Below, piece by piece: positions 58,945-64,000 of a DNA stretch of 64,000 nt. Origin of the DNA: Ruegeria sp. PrR005 (lineage in GTDB: Bacteria; Pseudomonadota; Alphaproteobacteria; Rhodobacterales; Rhodobacteraceae); contig NZ_JAAGOX010000013.1 of assembly GCF_010500245.1 (NCBI RefSeq), positions 1 through 64,000 of the forward strand, written 5' to 3'. Each line of letters starts with the position of its first letter. The stretch's first letter is position 1. The notes under the pieces are model-generated. The model saw only the letters and a program-made list of their open reading frames with translations, was not told the origin of the DNA and did not search any database. The position numbers were made by a program, and so were the translations under genes.

Positions 58945-59893
58945 CGCTAGAGGTTCCTTCGGCATGCGTCGCCTCTCTTAACCTGAATACTGCCACAAGC
59001 TGTCCCACTTGTGCAGCAAAATCTTGCAGCGCCGCAACGGCAAGTCGGCGCTCTTCCTTCACATTCTCGTCGCCATGGTTCTCATCGGAGTTGGCGAAAC
59101 GCATCGCCACATTGCTCGTCACGATCAACACACCGACCGGCTCGTCTGCATTGACTCCAATTGGCACTGCCGCAAGCGAAACATATCGTTCATCATCACG
59201 TCCGTCGAAGTTGGCCGGAGACGCGCTGATCCACGGCTTGATATCGGGTGCCGATGCGTCTCCGCAAATCAATTCCCGTTGCAATTCGAATGCTTTACCG
59301 ACATGCCCCTCGCCGACTTTCCATGATCTATGTTCACCAAGTGCATCCGAGGGACGAGACCGGAAGCAAGCGATGCATTCCAGGCATCCAGTTTCAGCCG
59401 ACAGTTCGTAGATCGAAATATTGCAATACTCGTCAGCGATCCGAAACAATGAAAATTTATAGTCTGCGAGTATTTCTACAACAGCAGTGAAGAACACCTT
59501 TTTCGCCTCGGCGCCGAGATCCGTTGCGGTCAGCGCTTGATCCAACAGCTCAGACAGTAGCTTGGTAATCGACTGCCAAGAAAGAAGGATTTCTTCTCGC
59601 CTCTCCAGGTAACGAATATGGTCCGCTTGCTCGCCTACCAGTACCTCACTAGCGTTTAAATCCAGTATCAGCGACGCACTGTCCTTCTCGAAAAAGAAGA
59701 GAACCACCCCAGTAAGGACTACCATCGCGACGCCGCACCAGAACACGGTCGTCCCCCACCCAGAGGCGATCCAAACTTGCCCAACAGCAATCGCGGCCAC
59801 GCCAACGGCGCTGAATATCAGCCTTGCCCATTTGAGCACGTGTGCTTGGGCTCGGATGTCTCCCAGCAGATAGTCTATTGCCCGTTTTCCCAA
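58937..59893 (-). CDS. two-TM membrane protein with GAF-like domain
   Basis: A 318-residue protein. Two membrane helices occur at about 23-43 (WARLIFSAVGVAAIAVGQVW) and 48-68 (TTVFWCGVAMVVLTGVVLFF). A GAF-like sensor domain at about 120-290 contains YKFSLFRIADEYCNISIYEL, GEGHVGKAFELQRELICGDA and SLAAVPIGVNADEPVGVLIV. The start is TTG 59893, supported by GGAGG five bases upstream. It could sense a small molecule and signal from the membrane. Lower GC than its neighbours. A defence role is possible but not shown. Confidence 0.75.
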   Translation of the reverse strand: MGKRAIDYLLGDIRAQAHVLKWARLIFSAVGVAAIAVGQVWIASGWGTTVFWCGVAMVVLTGVVLFFFEKDSASLILDLNASEVLVGEQADHIRYLERREEILLSWQSITKLLSELLDQALTATDLGAEAKKVFFTAVVEILADYKFSLFRIADEYCNISIYELSAETGCLECIACFRSRPSDALGEHRSWKVGEGHVGKAFELQRELICGDASAPDIKPWISASPANFDGRDDERYVSLAAVPIGVNADEPVGVLIVTSNVAMRFANSDENHGDENVKEERRLAVAALQDFAAQVGQLVAVFRLREATHAEGTSSDE

Positions 59894-60254
59894 GTATCCC
59901 TCCGCGCTCTGGAACAGTAGTCGCTGCTGACAGATGGAAGGCAGAGCGCAACATTCTGAATTTATGGGAAGGTTTTACAGGAAATTCAATACACGCTCCT
60001 TCGTGCAAGTACGACATCGTACGTACCACCACGCCGCCCGTGTCGCCTCGTCATCGGCTTTGAAACATGCCGGAACCAGCAAAACACGGGCGCAACGCGA
60101 CCCCGTCAGTTCGTTGAAATCTATGGAGGTTTCGAACCCGTCTCGCCAAGAGCGCAGGGCGGGTGGGAAGAGACGGTGGGCGTTCGGAGACCGATCTCGC
60201 GCAGTTGGCCAGTCTCCGAAGGGCGGATGGTCCCCGCAAACCCCTTTGGCACAT

Positions 60255-60279
60255 AAAGAAAAAGGCCCCGCGAGGGACC
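60255..60279 (-). terminator. intrinsic terminator
   Basis: On the minus strand GGTCCC-TCGC-GGGGCC forms a six-base stem (one G-T pair) followed by TTTTTCTTT. It lies directly after the tRNA 3' fragment and about 100 bases after the ParE stop, and would end transcripts of either. Confidence 0.7.
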
Positions 60280-60304
60280 TGTTTTCGGGTTTGCAATGTG
60301 CAAG

Positions 60305-60328
60305 TGGCGGAGGGGATGGGATTCGAAC
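60305..60328 (-). repeat. 3' fragment of a tRNA-Ser gene, candidate attachment-site remnant
   Basis: The minus strand reads a T-loop (GTTCGAATC), then CCATCCCCTCCGCCA. That is the 3' half of the T-arm, the 3' acceptor strand, the discriminator and an encoded CCA. The sequence 5' of the T-loop (CGAGA) no longer pairs with it, so the tRNA is broken here. This is what remains when an element integrates into a tRNA gene. The direction predicts the element lies at higher coordinates. Confidence 0.55.
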
Positions 60329-60376
60329 TCTCGGGACGGCCCTGGAATGTTCAACAGATAGACCTGGAAGTGGCGG

Positions 60377-60688
60377 CTACGCTGTGTCGTCCTCCTTGAA
60401 TCGATCCATCTGATGCATCCGCTCGTGCAGGATGGTGACGATTCCAATGTCACCGTTGGCGAGCCGCCGCCAGTACACGAAATGCTGCTGGTAGCGGAAG
60501 AAGTACCCCTCCACCCCGAACTCGGCTGCCACAGGCCTGGATCGGACGCCGCGTGTTTCGATCTGCTCGAACGCAGCGAACAGGCCGGTGATGTAGGTGT
60601 CGGCCTGCGCTTCTCCCCAGCGGTCGCGGGTGTACCTGTAGATTTCGTCGAGGCGCACCGAGGCCGCCTCCTGAACCCGGATTGCCAT
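60377..60688 (-). CDS. parE: ParE/RelE-family toxin
   Basis: A 103-residue protein starting MAIRVQEAASVRLDEIYRYT with RDRWGEAQADTYITGLFAAF and FRYQQHFVYWRRLANGDIGI, and a final IVTILHERMHQMDRF. This is the ParE toxin fold; relatives inhibit DNA gyrase. ATG 60688 begins 4 bases after the antitoxin stop. Likely a stabilisation or phage-response module of the right-hand element. Confidence 0.88.
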   Translation of the reverse strand: MAIRVQEAASVRLDEIYRYTRDRWGEAQADTYITGLFAAFEQIETRGVRSRPVAAEFGVEGYFFRYQQHFVYWRRLANGDIGIVTILHERMHQMDRFKEDDTA

Positions 60689-60692
60689 CGGT

Positions 60693-60950
60693 TCAGGCCT
60701 GCCGATTCCGGGCAATCACCTCGGCGGCGGTCAGCGGCCTGTAGCTTTCCTCGGGCGCGGCGAAGGCTCGGTTGAGTTCGGCCTTCAGGCGATTGAATGC
60801 CTCGCGCTCTGAGCGCTCCTTGTCGCGGCGGATCAGGTCGCGGATGTATTCGCTGACGTTCTCATAGGAGCCGTCCGCGCCGACATTGGTCGCGACGAAC
60901 TCGCTGAGGGCACCGCTGACGCGGACAGTCATTGTGGTGGTGCGAGGCAT
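60693..60950 (-). CDS. parD: ParD-like antitoxin
   Basis: An 85-residue protein: MTVRVSGALSEFVATNVGAD then SYENVSEYIRDLIRRDKERS, the ribbon-helix-helix pattern of ParD, with a C-terminal toxin-binding tail (FAAPEESYRPLTAAEVIARN). It neutralises ParE and represses its own promoter. It lies upstream of the toxin gene in the usual order. Confidence 0.88.
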   Translation of the reverse strand: MPRTTTMTVRVSGALSEFVATNVGADGSYENVSEYIRDLIRRDKERSEREAFNRLKAELNRAFAAPEESYRPLTAAEVIARNRQA

Positions 60951-61311
60951 GGCGCGCTCCCTGTTTGGCTATGTATTCAAGATAACCAAAATCGAACACA
61001 AAACAAGGGCCCGCACACCGTGCAACGCCTCCGCCTATTGACGCTCCCGGTCCTCGACATCCTCCACGACCAGCCGGTCCGCCAGCGCGAGCAGCGCGAT
61101 CAGCACGGCATTGGAATGCTGCAAGAGCGAAACCAGGAAGGACAGAAACGGATTCGAAATCGAGGGACGGTTTACGGATTCCTAAGAGCTCTGCAAAAAG
61201 CCCTAACCCCTTGCATTCCCTTTGTTTCGGAGCATTGCTGTGCTGCTGCGAATTGGGTGAGAAGGACTTCCCGCCTTTCGCGGCCAAGCCGCTTTGAGAG
61301 GAACTCTTGCT
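60951..61311. other. 361-base spacer, parDE promoter and a possible gene remnant
   Basis: Holds the parDE promoter described separately. On the minus strand a short open frame without a start codon (about 61035-61170) reads SNAVLIALLALADRLVVEDV before its stop. This looks like the tail of a decayed phage gene. The remainder near 61200-61300 is the leader of the downstream gene. Confidence 0.4.
60979..61006 (-). promoter_or_regulatory. candidate parDE promoter
   Basis: Minus-strand TTGTTT (61006-61001) and TATCTT (60984-60979), 16 bases apart, 28 bases upstream of the ParD ATG, with GGGAG as ribosome-binding site. AT-rich context supports it. Confidence 0.45.
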
Positions 61312-62772
61312 ATGCGCACCAGCCTGACCCATCCGCTTCAGATCGCCACGCTTTGCCCCGATGCAGGGATGGGGCGGATCGGAATTACCTTCTGCCCCGG
61401 CAAGGTGCAGGCGGGTGCGATGACCGGCAATTGGAACCGCGATCTTGGGCTCGATCTCGATGCGGTTCGTGATTGGGGCGCGGTCGTGGTCGTGACCCTG
61501 ATCGAGGATCATGAACTCGAGACCCTTCAGGTCCAGGGAATGGGCGATGCCGTGCGCAAACGGCACATGGACTGGATGCACTTGCCAATCCCGGATGTCT
61601 CGGTGCCGGGCCCTAGTTTCGAAAGAGCCTGGACCGACTGTGGTCCCGACCTGCTTGGTCGCCTGCGCTGCGGCTTCGACGTTCTCGTGCACTGCAAAGG
61701 CGGGCTTGGCCGGGCCGGCACCATTGTGGCGCGGCTGATGGTTGAACTGGGACATGCGCCGCAGGCGGCCATTGACGCGGTGCGTGCGGCTCGGCCCGGA
61801 GCGATCGAAACAGTTGAGCAGGAGAGATACGTCCGCACGCTCACCCCTTTGCCCGAGGCAACACCCGCCACGACCGAGGCAGCGATCCGTGACCGGGCAG
61901 TGGGTGCCCTGCTCGGTCTTGCGGTTGGAGATGCCATCGGTACCACCCTCGAGTTTCGTAGCCGGGACAGCTATGCCCCGCTGACGGATATGGTGGGTGG
62001 AGGGCCCTTCGGATTGAAACCGGGGGAATGGACTGATGACACGGCCATGGCACTGGCGCTCGCAGACAGCCTCGTCGAGGCGCCGGTCCTCGATGAACGA
62101 GACCTGATGCAGCGCTTCGTCGACTGGCACGAGAAGGGCACTTATTCCTGCACCGGCCACTGCTTTGACATCGGCATGACCACGCGGCAGGCGCTGGCGC
62201 GCTGGAAGCGCAGCGGCGACCCGATGGCGGGATCCACGGACCCCATGAGTGCGGGCAATGGCAGCCTGATGCGCCTCGCCCCGGCCGCGATCCGGCATTG
62301 GCGCGACCGGGCGCGCCTGCGCGATGTCGCGGCCCGGCAGAGCCGGACCACCCACGCAGCGCCTGAAGCGGTGGATGCCTGCGTGACATGGGCGGAGCTG
62401 CTCGCCGACGCGATCGAGGGCCAGCCCCGCAGCGCCGTTCTGCGCAACCGCCCCGGCGAATATGCCGGTGCCATCGACGGGATCATGGCAGGCAGCTGGC
62501 GCAGCAAGCCGCGCCATGCGATCCGGGCCACAGGCTATGTCGCCCATTCGCTCGAGGCCTCCCTCTGGAGCATTGGGGCCTCGGGCGACTTCGCATCGGC
62601 GGTGCTGCGGGCGGCCAATCTTGGCGAGGATGCCGACACCACCGCCGCCATCGCGGGGCAACTGGCCGGCGCGCTTTACGGTGCGGAAGCCATTCCGGTG
62701 CAATGGTGGCAGCGTTTGGCCTGGGCGGATCGCATCGAAGTGCTGGTCGGCCAGCTCTTCGATGCCAGTTGA
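61312..62772 (+). CDS. protein-tyrosine-phosphatase-like / ADP-ribosylglycohydrolase fusion
   Basis: A 486-residue two-domain protein. Residues 1-170 form a dual-specificity-phosphatase-like domain with the active-site loop HCKGGLGRAG near 127-136 (the CX5R motif is intact). From about 195 the ADP-ribosylglycohydrolase (DraG/ARH) fold begins (IRDRAVGALLGLAVGDAIGT). It has the metal-binding WTDDTAMALA near 240 and the late EDADTTAAIAGQLAGAL block. It may remove ADP-ribose from proteins or nucleic acids, or hydrolyse related compounds. ATG 61312 follows AGAGGAAC. Not in an obvious operon. Confidence 0.88.
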   Translation: MRTSLTHPLQIATLCPDAGMGRIGITFCPGKVQAGAMTGNWNRDLGLDLDAVRDWGAVVVVTLIEDHELETLQVQGMGDAVRKRHMDWMHLPIPDVSVPGPSFERAWTDCGPDLLGRLRCGFDVLVHCKGGLGRAGTIVARLMVELGHAPQAAIDAVRAARPGAIETVEQERYVRTLTPLPEATPATTEAAIRDRAVGALLGLAVGDAIGTTLEFRSRDSYAPLTDMVGGGPFGLKPGEWTDDTAMALALADSLVEAPVLDERDLMQRFVDWHEKGTYSCTGHCFDIGMTTRQALARWKRSGDPMAGSTDPMSAGNGSLMRLAPAAIRHWRDRARLRDVAARQSRTTHAAPEAVDACVTWAELLADAIEGQPRSAVLRNRPGEYAGAIDGIMAGSWRSKPRHAIRATGYVAHSLEASLWSIGASGDFASAVLRAANLGEDADTTAAIAGQLAGALYGAEAIPVQWWQRLAWADRIEVLVGQLFDAS

Positions 62773-62787
62773 GCGAACAACGATAGG

Positions 62788-63528
62788 TCAGCGCGGGCGC
62801 TTGACGTAGCTGTTGATCTCGGAACGCCTTTCGGCCGCCATCTTTCTGATCCGGCGGCGCAGTTCCTCAAAGAGGGCTGCTTGTTCCGAATCCTCGACGC
62901 AAGACAGCTCGAAAGAAGAGATCAGTTCGTCTTGCTCAGCCTCCCATTCATCAACTTTGTTATGCGCTTCCTCCACTGCGGCGTCCAATTCGGCCTTCTC
63001 CTTCTCGGTCATCGGGCCATTTAGACTGACGGCCCCAGTCTCAAAATCGACCTCGATATCGTCTGGGTGCGGGACCAGATCAGGAAGATTTGTGATCCCA
63101 AGGCGTTCTCGCCGTGCAAGTTCTTTCTCACCGCCAACCTTGTACTCGATAAACACCTGTTGAATTTGCTCAAACAACTCACGGTCCCGTTTTTCAATAA
63201 TAGCCATGTACCTGAAAAACAGTTCAGCGTGTCGGGCGCTGCCTTTAGCTGCCTTCAAGATAAGGGTTTTGACTACCGCTTCCGACATCGTCATCGTTAC
63301 CACCGCGCCCCCATCCCGGACCGTGATCGTTTGTGCAGACAACTTTCGAAAGGCATCAAACGTCCGTTCTTCCGCCCCGGTATAACGGCGGCTGAAGGCC
63401 CCCACCGGCCTGCCTTTTGGGTTGCCGGACTGACCCTTGCGGAACCGCTTGTCCCGCGAAGGCTTGCCATAGCCGACCTCGTAATGCGGCGACGGCAGGA
63501 ACGGGGGCTTGTCATCATCCTTGCTCAT
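62788..63528 (-). CDS. DUF5681 protein
   Basis: A 246-residue protein starting MSKDDDKPPFLPSPHYEVGY, with RDKRFRKGQSGNPKGRPVGA, the DUF5681 signature of a basic, Gly-rich nucleic-acid-binding-like motif. The rest is helical and acidic. ATG 63528 overlaps the stop of the methyltransferase (ATGA), so they form one operon. Lower GC than the surrounding DNA. DUF5681 genes frequently accompany DNA methyltransferases on prophages and plasmids; a DNA-recognition role is plausible. Confidence 0.82.
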   Translation of the reverse strand: MSKDDDKPPFLPSPHYEVGYGKPSRDKRFRKGQSGNPKGRPVGAFSRRYTGAEERTFDAFRKLSAQTITVRDGGAVVTMTMSEAVVKTLILKAAKGSARHAELFFRYMAIIEKRDRELFEQIQQVFIEYKVGGEKELARRERLGITNLPDLVPHPDDIEVDFETGAVSLNGPMTEKEKAELDAAVEEAHNKVDEWEAEQDELISSFELSCVEDSEQAALFEELRRRIRKMAAERRSEINSYVKRPR

Positions 63529-64000
63529 TCTGCGGCCTCCACTGCCTGAGCCTCGCTGTCCCGCCCAGGGAACAGACGAACGGCCCTGTCCTTGGCATAG
63601 GTCTCCCACCGCGCGAGGATCCGATCACAATAGACGGGATCAATCTCGCAGAGCCGGGCCCGTCGGCCGGTCTTTTCCGCCGCGATCAACGTCGAGCCCG
63701 AGCCACCAAACAGATCGAGCACGATCTCGCCCCGGCCCGAGACATCCCGGATCGCATCCGCGATCATCTGCACCGGCTTCACCGTCGGATGCAGGGCAAG
63801 CTCGTCCATTCGCCCAGCCTTGCGCGTGTTCACCCCGCGATATTCCCAGACATTGGTGCGGCAGCGCCCATGCTGTCCCAGCTCGAAGCTGTTCACATGC
63901 GGCGCCGTGCCGTGCTTGAACGCCAGGATCATCTCGTGGCGCGAGCGGTAGAACGTGCCCATGCCGCCATTGTCCTTGACCCAGACGATCAGGTTCTTCA
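63525..64000 (-). CDS. DNA methyltransferase, C-terminal part, cut by window edge
   Basis: At least 158 residues, continuing beyond the right edge upstream of KNLIVWVKDNGGMGTFYRSR. It contains the TKPVQM-like HPTVKPVQMIADAIRD block and the SAM-binding motif LDLFGGSGSTLIAAEKTGRR, as in ParB-type or N6-adenine methyltransferases. The catalytic DPPY motif would be outside the window. Overlaps DUF5681 by 4 bases. Probably similar in kind to the prophage enzyme at 40925. Confidence 0.88.
   Translation of the reverse strand, partial: KNLIVWVKDNGGMGTFYRSRHEMILAFKHGTAPHVNSFELGQHGRCRTNVWEYRGVNTRKAGRMDELALHPTVKPVQMIADAIRDVSGRGEIVLDLFGGSGSTLIAAEKTGRRARLCEIDPVYCDRILARWETYAKDRAVRLFPGRDSEAQAVEAAE

Larger units (their letters stand above)
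59894..60376. other. 483-base spacer with tRNA 3' remnant and terminator
   Basis: No protein gene. It holds a 3' fragment of a tRNA-Ser gene (60305-60328) and an intrinsic terminator (60255-60279), both on the minus strand. It includes an unremarkable GC-rich stretch at 60121-60190. It separates the GAF operon from the ParDE genes. Confidence 0.5.

Noticed and set aside
60115-60190. Second tRNA-like motif, minus-strand GGGTTCGAAACC near 60131
   Set aside because: Only a T-loop-like match. No acceptor, anticodon or CCA end can be built around it.

Overview
The window looks like high-GC alphaproteobacterial DNA, most likely Rhodobacterales. The basis is the GTA-type tail genes (GTA TIM-barrel, DUF2163, DUF2460, NlpC/P60), the DUF2924/serine-recombinase module, the codon bias, and repeated AlpA-like and DUF6088-type genes. 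No rRNA, complete tRNA or CRISPR array is visible. All assignments come from reading motifs and gene order; no database was searched.

Layout. (1) 1-1327: the start of an IS3-like element at the left edge, then two tandem AlpA-like HTH genes sharing a duplicated leader, then a palindrome-bearing control region. (2) 1328-15507: a 14 kb one-direction defence operon. It holds a WYL regulator, a SNF2 helicase with a degenerate PLD-like N-terminus, a DUF4391 protein, a beta-class adenine methyltransferase (Mod), a type III Res helicase-nuclease, a GIY-YIG protein and an McrB/McrC pair. Nearly all junctions overlap or are very short. (3) 15639-51542, minus strand: a siphovirus-type prophage. In transcription order it has an AlpA-like regulator, recombination and replication genes (Sak4-like ATPase, DUF669, Cas4/AddB-like nuclease, DEAD helicase, primase-helicase), a RuvC-like resolvase, two DNA methyltransferases, small and large terminase, gpW, portal, protease-capsid fusion, connectors, tail tube, tail chaperone with a probable -1 frameshift, tape measure, lysis cassette, and the GTA-like tail tip and spike. 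Small plus-strand insertions interrupt it at 29868-30350 and 37988-39080. (4) 51703-56142: an AbiEi/DUF6088-like antitoxin gene without a toxin, three minus-strand genes of unknown role, and a divergent XRE/ImmA-like switch with two matched operators. (5) 56309-58752: DUF2924 and large serine recombinase module, the probable integration functions. (6) 58753-64000: a membrane GAF protein operon, a tRNA-Ser 3' remnant with terminator, a ParDE pair, a phosphatase-ADP-ribosylglycohydrolase fusion, DUF5681, and a truncated DNA methyltransferase running off the right edge.

The most interesting items are: the composite type III-like defence operon fused to McrBC, with a base-composition mosaic in its mod gene; the A AAA AAC slippery site in the tail chaperone gene; the cytosine methyltransferase 3' end that is readable in two frames, both carrying recognisable motifs; the opposite-strand moron in the tail operon; and the repeat-rich, origin-like spacer beside the primase.
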